Position numbers and translations under genes: made by a program
Shown: piece after piece, positions 8,490-16,231 of the stretch
Position numbering within the stretch: the stretch's first letter is position 1
Layout of the letters: each line of letters begins with the position of its first letter
IMG/VR virus record: IMGVR_UViG_3300009130_000130
Span: 1-24,658 of that record
Length of the DNA: 24,658 bases
Strand: one strand, 5' to 3'
DNA from: a virus
The notes under the pieces: model-generated
Database searches by the model: none
The model's input: the letters and a program-made list of their open reading frames with translations, nothing else
Told to the model about the DNA's origin: nothing

Positions 8490-9303
8490 ACATCATAACC
8501 ATATCAACGTTTGGTGTGACTGCTTTATACATAGTCCTCAAAAACCTTGAGTCTCCTGCGGGCATGTGATCCACAAAATATGCAATGTTTCTGGGACTGC
8601 TGTCGCCATTTACCGAAACGATAAATCGCTTAAATTGGCCTGTTAATGTTAATTCTTGCTCTGAGCCGGCTTTCTTGGCCATGCGGGCTTGGCGAGCAGC
8701 GACTGCTTCATCTTTACCGGTCATCAAGCGAACCTGTACAACAGCTTCACTTCTTGGCAGTTCTACGTCAAAGTTATTGCCCGTTCTTGTAACACTTGGC
8801 ATACCATCCCATACGGGAACCTCTGGTATATCCTCCAAGGTAGAAAGATCGAACACATGTTGGCTAACTTCTCCACATGAGGGACAAGTTACTTTTGTTT
8901 CATACTCCTCGCCGTAGCCGCTCTTTCGGGCAGCGACGATCAATGCATTCTTGTCTCCAACGAGCATGTCGTCTAGATTAATTCTCTTGTCGACTAGAAT
9001 ATTCTTAAGCATTCGATCAAGAGCCACGCCCTTTCTGAGCAAAGTTCTTGATGTTAAAATATCTTCGTCTTTGGCAGTCATATGCCTTATTTCTACTGTT
9101 TCGACGCCATGTAAAATGTGTCCTTCTGGATAGTAGTCACCTTTCGACGGAAGCTCCACAAACTCCGTAGGAGTAACGAAAGCGAAGGAAGCCCCATCAT
9201 TTGTTGAGTCCGTCTTCGCTGTCGTCTGTGGTGGAACTTCGGTGCCTGCGTCTTGGCTAGCTCCTGTTTTTGGAGTTAACCGATCTTCATTATTTCTTGA
9301 CAA
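8416..9303 (-). CDS. T4 gp26-like baseplate/tail assembly protein with zinc ribbon
   Basis: A 295-residue protein. Residues about 40-100 hold the features I associate with the T4 gp26 baseplate-protein family: FVELPSKGDYYPEG, then RHMTAKDEDILTS. Two Cys pairs, C140/C143 (CPSCGE) and C274/C277 (CNSCGY), look like a split zinc ribbon. The N-terminal ~35 residues are Thr/Gln-rich and probably disordered. The start is TTG: a TGA stop lies two codons upstream in frame, no ATG occurs before the conserved part, and GAGAGG sits 6 nt before the TTG. The end, D-F-F-W-P-Q, lies on a U7 run that could shift ribosomes into the next frame. The gene follows the tube gene after 38 nt with no promoter motif between, so it is probably cotranscribed with tube. 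Family call fairly sure; whether it acts as a hub protein or as an assembly chaperone is open. Confidence 0.8.
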   Translation of the reverse strand: MSRNNEDRLTPKTGASQDAGTEVPPQTTAKTDSTNDGASFAFVTPTEFVELPSKGDYYPEGHILHGVETVEIRHMTAKDEDILTSRTLLRKGVALDRMLKNILVDKRINLDDMLVGDKNALIVAARKSGYGEEYETKVTCPSCGEVSQHVFDLSTLEDIPEVPVWDGMPSVTRTGNNFDVELPRSEAVVQVRLMTGKDEAVAARQARMAKKAGSEQELTLTGQFKRFIVSVNGDSSPRNIAYFVDHMPAGDSRFLRTMYKAVTPNVDMVMMYDCNSCGYASDMEVPFTADFFWPQ

Positions 9304-9305
9304 AT

Positions 9306-9315
9306 ATCACCTCTC
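9306..9315 (-). promoter_or_regulatory. Ribosome binding site that decides a TTG start
   Basis: GAGAGG lies 6 nt upstream of TTG at 9303-9301 on the coding strand. An in-frame TGA at 9309-9307 rules out any start further upstream, and no in-frame ATG lies before the conserved part of the protein. Confidence 0.7.
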
Positions 9316-9341
9316 TTTTCGTTCCGTTTTGTCGTTAATTA

Positions 9342-10010
9342 TTATGATGTGCCGAATCCGGGGCCACCGCCATCTTCGGGGTTGGCATCCGTGCTACCAT
9401 CAGAAGCCCAGAACTTCTGCTTGTTCGGGGAGCCTGCGGCTTCCGTTCCAGCATAGTTGCTTCCTGCTGTAGAGGGGGTTTCGAGCGTTGCCCAGTCATA
9501 GACGATTTCCATCGACATCTCTGTGAGGTCATCGGAGCTATAATCCAAGCTACCGTAGTTTACTTTGGAGATCCACGCGTTCCAGAGGGTCCACTTTTCA
9601 AGAGCGTTTCCGTCAGAATCAATCTGAGTGATAATCACGTCTCCTAGGGCTGCAGTGGCCAAAGCCTTCTGCATAGAAGTGTGATCGTTGACATCTGCGG
9701 GCGGATGATATCCGGCTGCAGTAACAATATCAGAAAGACTCGCGGCCATATCTGGATCAGTTGGATCGACCAACTTAATTTCTACAGGAGACCACGACGT
9801 TCTACCGGGAAAGTTAAACTTGTGGTTCAAATAGTTATGCTCTGTGTTACTAACCTCGAAACTGGGCTTATCGGCGGTCTTCGCATACCATAGAATACCT
9901 CCCCCAGCAGCAGGATCGCTACCTCCTAAGTTAGTAATCTGTACGGTAAATCTAAAGCCTCTTTTCGGATCACGTCCGAGCGAGCTTTTACTTTGAGTCC
10001 AAAATCCCAT
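9342..10010 (-). CDS. Tail tube protein (T4 gp19-like)
   Basis: A 222-residue protein immediately after the sheath gene. It starts MGFWTQSKSSLGRDPKRGF and passes into FRFTVQITNLGG (about 18-30), the first strand of the tube fold. A KPSFEVSNTEHNYLN segment follows at about 48-62 and a PVEIKLVDPTDPD segment at about 75-90; these are typical of the gp19 family, where the long loop contacts the next ring. The C-terminal ~40 residues are Gly/Ser/Asp-rich and probably disordered. It is longer than T4 gp19 (about 163 aa), mainly through this tail. An AAAGGAG ribosome site and two ACTATA-type motifs lie in the 64-nt gap upstream. Many copies per virion form the inner tail tube. Confidence 0.88.
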   Translation of the reverse strand: MGFWTQSKSSLGRDPKRGFRFTVQITNLGGSDPAAGGGILWYAKTADKPSFEVSNTEHNYLNHKFNFPGRTSWSPVEIKLVDPTDPDMAASLSDIVTAAGYHPPADVNDHTSMQKALATAALGDVIITQIDSDGNALEKWTLWNAWISKVNYGSLDYSSDDLTEMSMEIVYDWATLETPSTAGSNYAGTEAAGSPNKQKFWASDGSTDANPEDGGGPGFGTS

Positions 10011-10030
10011 TTTGTGATGTCTCCTTTACA

Positions 10031-10060
10031 ATTATATAGTCTCTAAAATTAATTTATAGT
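10031..10060 (-). promoter_or_regulatory. Two candidate promoter motifs before the tail tube gene
   Basis: The gap between sheath and tube holds ACTATAAATT (10051-10060) and ACTATATAAT (10031-10040) on the coding strand. The nearer one lies about 20 nt before the ATG. They are weaker matches to the ACTAYTTATA consensus. An independent promoter would fit the need for many tube copies. Confidence 0.35.
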
Positions 10061-10074
10061 TTTTTCTCAACTTT

Positions 10075-12981
10075 TTAGTCATCGAAAGAAGCACCAGTTG
10101 GCATGATGTTGAAATCAATTGCGATGAACTCAATTGCTCTAGCCGGCTTCAGTAAGATCTTGGCGTACAGAATGTTCTGATCGATAAGATCCGGGGTCGT
10201 AGTGGTTTCATCAAGAATGAGTCGGTATTCCGTCAGACCAAAGCGTGCCTTGGTGCTGGCTAGCAGCGGCTCGACAAGGGCCTTGAAGCGGTTCCAAGTT
10301 GCTTCCACGTTCTGGTCAAACAAGACCTGTGTAGCGAGTCTGGAAACCTCTTTCTTAAGGTGAATCATGAGGCGGCGGACATTGATCCGGTCAAGGGCCG
10401 ATGCGCGAGCCTGCAGAGTCTTCTGACCGAAGACCACAATTCCTTCTGACGGGAACTTGGCAATTGGGTTAATTGCCTGCTCATACAGCTTATCTCGGTC
10501 TGCCTTCGTCAGTCGCTGGCGGACGCCGACAACTGGGATTCCTGCGGCGCCTTCGGAAAGGCCTCCACGGTTGAACCCGGCGGGAGCAAACCAAACTTCC
10601 GAAGCTCTCTCAGAAGAGCCCATTACGCCGAGGGCGACAACAGAGGGCGGAGCCCAAAGAATATCTCCATCGACAGAATCCTTAATCTGGACCCATGGGT
10701 AATAGGCACATCCATAGCTTGAATCAATGTTTCGTCCCTTAAGGTTTGAAACAACACTCGCTACGGTGCCTCGGCGGTTTGCAACACTATCAGTTGACTC
10801 AGTTCTGGGGGTGTAATCACCCTCAAGGTCGAGTACTGCAAGTGCGTCTCCACGATCTTCACAGGTGGTCATCATGTGGTTCTGGAGACCGGTTGCCTTA
10901 ACGCCGGGGGCGGCGAGGAGGTTCATTTCCACGAACTCCGGATCGCTGATACCAGTGATTGCTCTCTTAATAGAGTGGTAGGCGTAGTTCTTAAACTCAT
11001 CAGTAGAGTTTGAGGCTACATGGAAGCCGAAGGGCTCCATTTCCTTGATATCCACACCATCGAAACCACCGTGGAACACGGTCGTGAATCGGTCGAAACC
11101 AAGGTTCAAAATAGTCTGGAATGACGAGCTAACTGCTGTCACCGAGGTTCCTGCAGCGCGGGAGCCGGAGACATAGTTAGCACACTTCTTGGTAGTATCA
11201 TATTTCAACTCGTCAAGCGAGAAGGTCCAAGACGGTACCGTACTAGAATTGTCGGCATCCCATGTATCTCTTCCCAAGCCTTCATCAATCGGGCGTAAGA
11301 AGTCAGGTACACTTTCGCAGTAAACGATAGAACCACTTCTGTTGGTGGTAACACCGAAGTACGCGTTGGTCTGGTCACCCAAACCACCGTCAAGAGACGA
11401 AGAGCGCTGGGCTAAAGCCGGGAAGTACACGGAACCAGTAAAGGGTCCGTAGGTTACAATTCCAGCCGAGGAACCACTTACGGCACGGGGGATTCCAGAT
11501 CCTCCCAAGTAATAAGCGTTAGATTGTGCAGTCGAACCAGTAGTCTCTCCAGAAATTATTCTTGGAGAAACAGAGGTTTGGTGGCCTCCGCCGCCATCGT
11601 TGTCGTGGCCAGCAATGATACGGTAACTAATCGGACGCTGTGGGCCGATTACTCCGAAAGGAAGCAAATCAGGCTCAGTTGCGGCGTTGTTGACCGACTC
11701 GTTCACCTCTACACGGACGTACTTAGAACGATTATCATAATCGCCGTACTCTCGGTACCGGTTTTCAGAATCACTCCAAGTTAGCCACTTATCACCAATC
11801 TTCTTGGCAACATAGTTATTTGAGTTGGGGTTAAGATCACACTTAGTAAACCTTTCGACGACAAGAACGTTGTTGTCGGTATCAGTAAGAGATCTAAGAA
11901 CCACCGAGAATGTACCATAGGCATTAACAGTTGGAGAGACAGCTGGTTTCACATCTTCAATAGACACCTTAAATCTCTCTTGAACTGAGGTTCCGCCCTC
12001 TAAGCCAACCAAACGGAAGAGCTTTTGTGCATTCGTAACATTGTAACTACCTGCAGTGCCGGTGTCCTGTGCAACAAACCAGCCAGTCTTACCATTTTGG
12101 TAAGGCATCTGCTTATTGTGGAAACCATAGCTCCCTTTCTTAAGACCGATGATACATGCCAAGTTGTGATTGTTGGCTGATCCGGTTATAAGATGCTCAA
12201 TCTGCTGATCATAAGTCTGTCCAAGCCAATACTTTTCAGCTTGTGCTGAAGGAGTACAAGCCGTGTTTGTCTTGTGAGGATTCGTGTTAAACACCTTGCG
12301 AATATAAAGGTCGGAAGTTCTGCTAAAGTTAAAGGACGTGTCTAACACTGCATTTCCGCTAGAATCTCGGATTTCTGCTCTCAACTCGTGAGTAGACGCG
12401 TTTGCAGTTCTGAAAAGTGCTGCCGAACCGGAAGTTGTTACACCCGTTCGATCCGTGCCTCTCAGAGTGATCGAGCCTTGGTTGAGGTACCAAACAGCAG
12501 CCAAACAGCCCTGAACGGCGCCCGTAGAGGCTCCAATCCCTGCGGCCGAAGCAGAGTTAAACAGGAAGAGCCCATAGGCGCCTCCGTTGCTGCCTTCTGA
12601 GACGTTATGGCCAGCGGAAGTAGTCCAGCCGGCTTTTCCGCCCGATTCTCTATTAGCATGCTCTGTTCCGAGCAACCTCATCATGGTTACGGGGCCCACC
12701 TTCGCGGCGAGATATGCTTGGGCAGCATATGCGGCATAGGTCGGACCACCTAGGTTTCCATCCCTCCAGATATCTCCTCCTTGGAATCCAGAAACGGTGT
12801 TTCCGAAAGTGTTCACGAAATCACCGAATGAATCAACGCGAACTGGGCGCATCGCAGGCCCCATTCTGGTTCGCCCGATAATGACCGGTCCGACGCGTGG
12901 CCTTGCGGCCGGGCGGAAGGACTGATCTACCTCTTTGATAAAAATACCGGGAGATACGAATTTGTACTTCTTCACAGACAT
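10075..12981 (-). CDS. Tail sheath protein (T4 gp18-like), enlarged
   Basis: A 968-residue protein. The N-terminus (SVKKYKFVSPGIFIKEVDQS, then a segment with GPVIIGRTRMGP at about 30-42) is a standard sheath start. It is followed by FGDFVNTFGN and, near residue 100, GPVTMMRLLG. The C-terminal domain, about residues 840-968, has the conserved basic helix RRLMIHLKKEVSRL near 865 and a beta-rich end (ILLKPARAIEFIAIDFN) that forms the inter-subunit mesh in contractile sheaths. It is about 300 residues longer than T4 gp18 (659 aa). The extra length lies in the middle, about residues 110-620, which is Ser/Gly/Asn/Thr-rich and likely exposed. An AAGGAG site precedes the ATG. A promoter-like ACTATTTATT lies about 71 nt upstream. 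Confidence 0.95.
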   Translation of the reverse strand: MSVKKYKFVSPGIFIKEVDQSFRPAARPRVGPVIIGRTRMGPAMRPVRVDSFGDFVNTFGNTVSGFQGGDIWRDGNLGGPTYAAYAAQAYLAAKVGPVTMMRLLGTEHANRESGGKAGWTTSAGHNVSEGSNGGAYGLFLFNSASAAGIGASTGAVQGCLAAVWYLNQGSITLRGTDRTGVTTSGSAALFRTANASTHELRAEIRDSSGNAVLDTSFNFSRTSDLYIRKVFNTNPHKTNTACTPSAQAEKYWLGQTYDQQIEHLITGSANNHNLACIIGLKKGSYGFHNKQMPYQNGKTGWFVAQDTGTAGSYNVTNAQKLFRLVGLEGGTSVQERFKVSIEDVKPAVSPTVNAYGTFSVVLRSLTDTDNNVLVVERFTKCDLNPNSNNYVAKKIGDKWLTWSDSENRYREYGDYDNRSKYVRVEVNESVNNAATEPDLLPFGVIGPQRPISYRIIAGHDNDGGGGHQTSVSPRIISGETTGSTAQSNAYYLGGSGIPRAVSGSSAGIVTYGPFTGSVYFPALAQRSSSLDGGLGDQTNAYFGVTTNRSGSIVYCESVPDFLRPIDEGLGRDTWDADNSSTVPSWTFSLDELKYDTTKKCANYVSGSRAAGTSVTAVSSSFQTILNLGFDRFTTVFHGGFDGVDIKEMEPFGFHVASNSTDEFKNYAYHSIKRAITGISDPEFVEMNLLAAPGVKATGLQNHMMTTCEDRGDALAVLDLEGDYTPRTESTDSVANRRGTVASVVSNLKGRNIDSSYGCAYYPWVQIKDSVDGDILWAPPSVVALGVMGSSERASEVWFAPAGFNRGGLSEGAAGIPVVGVRQRLTKADRDKLYEQAINPIAKFPSEGIVVFGQKTLQARASALDRINVRRLMIHLKKEVSRLATQVLFDQNVEATWNRFKALVEPLLASTKARFGLTEYRLILDETTTTPDLIDQNILYAKILLKPARAIEFIAIDFNIMPTGASFDD

Positions 12982-13052
12982 ATTAATTTAACTCCTTAAA
13001 AACAAACTTTATTTAGCAAAACGCTCTCTACACATATCGAGCCTTATCGTAT

Positions 13053-13062
13053 AATAAATAGT
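13053..13062 (-). promoter_or_regulatory. Candidate late promoter element (ACTATTTATT) of the sheath gene
   Basis: The motif lies in the 104-nt gap between the gp15-like and sheath genes, about 71 nt before the sheath ATG. It matches nine of ten positions of the window's recurrent ACTAYTTATA motif. No hairpin terminator is visible in this gap. Confidence 0.5.
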
Positions 13063-13085
13063 AACCGTTTGCCTCAATCTCCATT

Positions 13086-14024
13086 TTACTCTTTATAAAA
13101 TTGACCCTTATGTGCTCTGGGATGGGGGTCCTCAAAAATAACCTGCTCACGCGGCAGCCGAACTTTGACAATGTTTTCTGTAATACCGATTTCGGGGCCC
13201 TCTTGGTTAGCATCTTGGCCGATAAGATAAGCTAACACTCGCACATCGAACTTTGTCTCGTACATTCTCTCATCTTCTCCCAAATCAGAAACATTGTTAT
13301 TCGCGCCAAATTCTTTAGGCAAGAAGGCCTCATATACGTGACCATCGCGCTCTAATTCAAAAATATTCCAATTTCCCGTTTTAGTCAAAAATGGCATTAG
13401 CATTTCATTAATGTGCTGCTGATATTGGGCCTTAAGAATTATGGTGTAATTCATGTTTACATATACCGGCATGGGCACAGACAATGTTTCATATACAATT
13501 GTCTTGTTTTCGCCCGGAAACCACTTTTGGCCATTACCTGTAGTTATGGGGGTCGACGTGGCGCCATTTAGGGCCTTTTCGGATGTTTTTCGCGCTGAAT
13601 TGCTAGCTGCAAAAAGAGCAGTTTTTTCATGCTGAATCCTTCTTGCTACAACCCAACTACCGCCGTTCATTGTCTCCAAAGGGGCTAAGGTGGCGACCAA
13701 TTTTCCATGCTGACTAGAATCTTTAGTGATCGATGTTCTTTCGATGGTTATAACCGGCATTTTGATTCTGCCATCTTTGTCCCTAATATCTTTATCACTC
13801 TTAATCTGGAAGGCACGCTCTGCTGAGGTCCAAATAACCGGTACTTTCTTAAAATCAGTACCAGTGGAGATAAACGGGTCGAGTGTTTCATCAAGAAACT
13901 CGAAAAAGGCCCTATCAACAGTTTCGAGAGTAGAAGCCGCCATATAAAACTCAACAACTTCTTTCTCGTTCTCTTCATTCGACCTTTCAGCCTCTTTTCT
14001 CGGACTTATGAAATTAGTTCCCAT
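13086..14024 (-). CDS. Tail terminator / sheath-stabilising protein (T4 gp15-like)
   Basis: A 312-residue protein if begun at ATG 14024, which has GAGGG nine nt upstream and overlaps the previous stop by 11 nt. A longer reading from a TTG at 14090 would run 77 nt into the upstream gene and I reject it. Residues 59-75 (KKVPVIWTSAERAFQIK) followed by KMPVITIERTSI at about 88-100 resemble the T4 gp15 pattern of 'R-V-P-I-T-Y-A-S-K-E' then a conserved I/L-P-R strand. Residues about 186-212 (VYVNMNYTIILKAQYQQHIN, then EMLMPF) match the second half of that fold, where the chain describes how the protein rings stack. Position between the gp14-like protein and sheath matches T4 order 13-14-15-...-18-19. 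The role would be to end tail growth and join tail to head. Confidence 0.72.
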   Translation of the reverse strand: MGTNFISPRKEAERSNEENEKEVVEFYMAASTLETVDRAFFEFLDETLDPFISTGTDFKKVPVIWTSAERAFQIKSDKDIRDKDGRIKMPVITIERTSITKDSSQHGKLVATLAPLETMNGGSWVVARRIQHEKTALFAASNSARKTSEKALNGATSTPITTGNGQKWFPGENKTIVYETLSVPMPVYVNMNYTIILKAQYQQHINEMLMPFLTKTGNWNIFELERDGHVYEAFLPKEFGANNNVSDLGEDERMYETKFDVRVLAYLIGQDANQEGPEIGITENIVKVRLPREQVIFEDPHPRAHKGQFYKE

Positions 14025-14511
14025 CAAAAATACCCTCGCGTGCCTTGATGCACTTTGCCGAAATCTCAATTCGGTGATCAATCTGTCCAAAAAGCTGTTT
14101 TGGCTCTGTTAACGTCACAATCTCGTAGTAAATATCTCCATATAACAAGAAATCTCCCTCGCGGACATATAAATTTTGGTCCTCGGTCAATCTACGCTTA
14201 TGAAAGTGAACTATAATCCCGGCTTCTTTATCAATCCCAATACCGGGCGTGTATGTTGTCTTGATGCCCTCAAACTCAACCAAAGCGTAAACCCTTACCG
14301 GAGGCAAGAAGCTTTTTCGTAACGCTTCACCATATAAATCATGGAAATTTGTGTGTTCGATGTCAATAGGGTAATATACAACAGTCTGGCCAATGACTCT
14401 CTCAATCAGTTCGTCATTTACCTGTTTTACTAAGTCCCTTTCGGGCTTTCCAGTAAATAAAGGCGGCGGTGGTGCTGCAGGCTGTTTCCATTTGTTGTTA
14501 TCATCTGCCAT
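14014..14511 (-). CDS. Neck protein (T4 gp14-like)
   Basis: A 165-residue protein. The first ~20 residues are Pro-rich (KWKQPAAPPPPLFTG). Then QTVVYYPIDIEHTNFHDLYG at about 45-64 and the clearest segment, REGDFLLYGDIYYEIVTLTE with a following KQLFGQ, at about 115-142. This parallels T4 gp14, where 'EGDLIYFP..N.LFEI..VEP....QLGQ' stands in the same place. gp14 and gp13 close the head after packaging and offer the tail docking site. The ATG lies 4 nt after the stop of the gp13-like gene, so coupling is likely. It is shorter than T4 gp14 (about 256 aa). Homology judged by eye. Confidence 0.68.
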   Translation of the reverse strand: MADDNNKWKQPAAPPPPLFTGKPERDLVKQVNDELIERVIGQTVVYYPIDIEHTNFHDLYGEALRKSFLPPVRVYALVEFEGIKTTYTPGIGIDKEAGIIVHFHKRRLTEDQNLYVREGDFLLYGDIYYEIVTLTEPKQLFGQIDHRIEISAKCIKAREGIFDGN

Positions 14512-14515
14512 TTAC

Positions 14516-15769
14516 CTACCCCACAAAGATCTTCATTGGAATCGCACTATTAATCTGGCCGGCGGATTCTGCGATTTTGGCGTCATCCTCCATTAGCGCA
14601 CTGTAAGTTAGCTGATCCAACACTTCTTTAAGTTCCGTTCTTAATTTCTCCTGCTCCTCTTTTGCTTGCGACAAAAGTTCCGAATGATTCAAGGTTACCG
14701 CTTCGCCCGGAATCGGAACTGTACTAAACTTACCTCTTACTTGACCCAAAGTCTCTTTTGAGAGGGCTAGCGCATAACGCCGGATCCACTGTTTTCCAAT
14801 AGCGTTAATATTCTGGTATGGTATGTTATCAAACGGAGCCGTATTAACGTTGTTTACTCCTCCAATACCAGATTTTCTATCCGAATATTCTTCCCAAGGA
14901 TCCTTCTTGATCGTAAAAGTAACCCACATTTTTCCCGGGGAGAAATCTTGGGACGGAACTGGATAAAGTCTCAATTTATTATTGACAATCTCATATGCAT
15001 AGTGCGATGTACGGGTGTAAATAGAGTCTTCATATTGTATAGCCTGCGCCTTGTTTTGCCAAGTTGGAATAATCTCGAAAGTCGAGTCATCAGCAAACTG
15101 TCCATATGTATTAAAGTTGCCGACAACGCTTACACCGCCATAATAGCCAAAAAATCTCCACATTGCGCGGGGGGAAACATAATAAACTCTACGAATAGTA
15201 ACCTTGTTGTTCCCAACTGCGTTATAAAACGGTGAATCGGAGTCAGTTGCGGAAGATGAGATAATTGTCTGCAGATCGTAATCCTGCTTCGCATTCTCCA
15301 AAGTAAAGCTGGCGGAATATTCAGTGAGAACGCCACCTGTCGAGCCGGCCTCTGTTGAAATAGCATCTGTTACTCGGCGCGCATATGCAAACTCAAATCT
15401 GGGATACTTTAGATTTAAATTACTGGGACCTGTTTTTAGGCTCCCGTCGTGGTCAAACGTGCCTGTTGTATACCCCAATATATCAGATAATACATTCTTT
15501 GCCTGATGGGTATTGATAAGATACGAATATTCTAAACATGCCTCTTCGTAGTTGGCATATACGTTGTCTGCTTTAAGCTCTATGTCAAGAATATCACCGC
15601 CCAGCTTTTTATAAGTATAAGCTACTTGTTCGGCTGCACCAGACAGAAAATCCGTGTTAGCCGAATAAATACCAAAAGGCAAAGCTGCGGATACGCTACT
15701 AACGTTACCCGTTACTGGCAGTCTTGAAGCACTAGTATTACTAGCAGGGGTTAAGGTAGGCACAGCCAT
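14516..15769 (-). CDS. Neck / head-completion protein (T4 gp13-like)
   Basis: A 417-residue protein. The start at ATG 15769 has a strong AGGAGG site. The N-terminal ~40 residues are Ser/Thr-rich. Residues about 50-110 hold an acidic helix-rich domain (DILDIELKADNVYANYEEAC). YYVSPRAMWRFFGYYGG lies near 200. The C-terminal helix region at about 325-390 (WIRRYALALSKETLGQVRGK, then an E/K-rich coiled helix LLSQAKEEQEKLRTELKEV) is the part I most associate with gp13-type connectors. Its place just before the gp14-like and gp15-like genes fits T4 gene order. It would bind the portal and the gp14-like protein to seal the filled head. An ACTACTTATG motif precedes the gene. Confidence 0.72.
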   Translation of the reverse strand: MAVPTLTPASNTSASRLPVTGNVSSVSAALPFGIYSANTDFLSGAAEQVAYTYKKLGGDILDIELKADNVYANYEEACLEYSYLINTHQAKNVLSDILGYTTGTFDHDGSLKTGPSNLNLKYPRFEFAYARRVTDAISTEAGSTGGVLTEYSASFTLENAKQDYDLQTIISSSATDSDSPFYNAVGNNKVTIRRVYYVSPRAMWRFFGYYGGVSVVGNFNTYGQFADDSTFEIIPTWQNKAQAIQYEDSIYTRTSHYAYEIVNNKLRLYPVPSQDFSPGKMWVTFTIKKDPWEEYSDRKSGIGGVNNVNTAPFDNIPYQNINAIGKQWIRRYALALSKETLGQVRGKFSTVPIPGEAVTLNHSELLSQAKEEQEKLRTELKEVLDQLTYSALMEDDAKIAESAGQINSAIPMKIFVG

Positions 15770-15786
15770 GCATAGTTCCTCCTAGA

Positions 15787-15796
15787 CATAAGTAGT
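15787..15796 (-). promoter_or_regulatory. Candidate promoter element (ACTACTTATG) before the gp13-like gene
   Basis: This copy lies in the 52-nt gap after the small Pro/Ala-rich gene, only about 17 nt before the ATG and next to the AGGAGG ribosome site. It shares ACTACTTA with copies at 16089 and 24378. Such closeness to the start would give a very short leader. Confidence 0.4.
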
Positions 15797-15821
15797 TAGG
15801 GAATCAGGAAACCGGCTGGTT

Positions 15822-16061
15822 TTACTCTGTCTCTGTAGTTTCTGTTTTTGCGGCGCGTGAAGTCCTAGGCTTAACTGCTCTCTTTGCCCTTGTGGAGCGA
15901 GCAGGTGCAGGCGCTTTCGGCGCTGGTGCGGGTGCAGGCTCTGGGGCCTGTTCAACAACCGGCTCAGGCTCTGGGGCCTCTACTGGCTCTGACGGGGCCA
16001 AATACTTGTATTTACGTCCATACTTCTGCGGATATGCAATTATCTTTCTCTTCTTTCCCAT
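15822..16061 (-). CDS. Small basic Pro/Ala/Glu-rich protein, function unknown
   Basis: A 79-residue protein of unusual composition. The first 21 residues are basic and aromatic (MGKKRKIIAYPQKYGRKYKY). Residues about 24-55 are a Pro/Ala/Glu repeat (PEPEP, APEPAPAPAPKAPAPA). Residues about 56-79 are Arg/Lys/Thr-rich and end in TETTETE. It has no fold-forming hydrophobic core and is probably extended or disordered. The start has AAGGAGAT upstream. It sits between the capsid-gene terminator and the neck genes and has its own promoter-like motif, so it may be made in quantity. A head-associated or DNA-contacting role would fit, but this is a guess from location and charge. The repetitive plus-strand frames opposite it are shadows. 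Confidence 0.75.
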   Translation of the reverse strand: MGKKRKIIAYPQKYGRKYKYLAPSEPVEAPEPEPVVEQAPEPAPAPAPKAPAPARSTRAKRAVKPRTSRAAKTETTETE

Positions 16062-16088
16062 GGGGGATCTCCTTATGTGGTTTGTTTA

Positions 16089-16098
16089 TATAAGTAGT
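16089..16098 (-). promoter_or_regulatory. Candidate late promoter element (ACTACTTATA) of the neck operon
   Basis: A full match to ACTAYTTATA, about 27 nt before the ATG of the small Pro/Ala-rich gene and about 70 nt downstream of the capsid terminator. Genes from 16061 to 13086 are close together and probably share this start. Confidence 0.55.
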
Positions 16099-16166
16099 TT
16101 GAAAATTCACAAAACCAAAAATCTCAAAAAATTGCCGGCGGTATTTTTTGGCAGATCGGTGTTTTT

Positions 16167-16206
16167 ACAAAGAAAGCCCCCTCCCAGAATTCTGGAAGAG
16201 GGCTTT
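16167..16206 (-). terminator. Intrinsic terminator after the major capsid gene
   Basis: On the coding strand a 15-bp stem with two G-U pairs closes an AATT loop (stem arms 16192-16206 and 16173-16187) and ends in TTTCTTTGT. It begins about 26 nt after the capsid stop codon. The U-run is imperfect, but the stem is long and GC-rich. Confidence 0.8.
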
Positions 16207-16231
16207 ACTTTATCGCTATTGGCTAGAGTTA

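Noticed and set aside
13028-13213. 61-codon minus-strand frame across the end of the gp15-like gene and the gap
   Set aside because: It overlaps the gp15-like gene by 128 nt in another frame, has no convincing ribosome site, and runs over the promoter-like motif.
14025-14090. Longer version of the gp15-like gene from a TTG at 14090
   Set aside because: It would overlap the gp14-like gene by 77 nt, has no ribosome site, and an ATG with GAGGG upstream exists at 14024.
16126-16149. A6...T6 hairpin as a second terminator after the capsid gene
   Set aside because: On the coding strand the inner stem has an A-C mismatch and few GC pairs; the stronger hairpin at 16173-16206 already explains termination.
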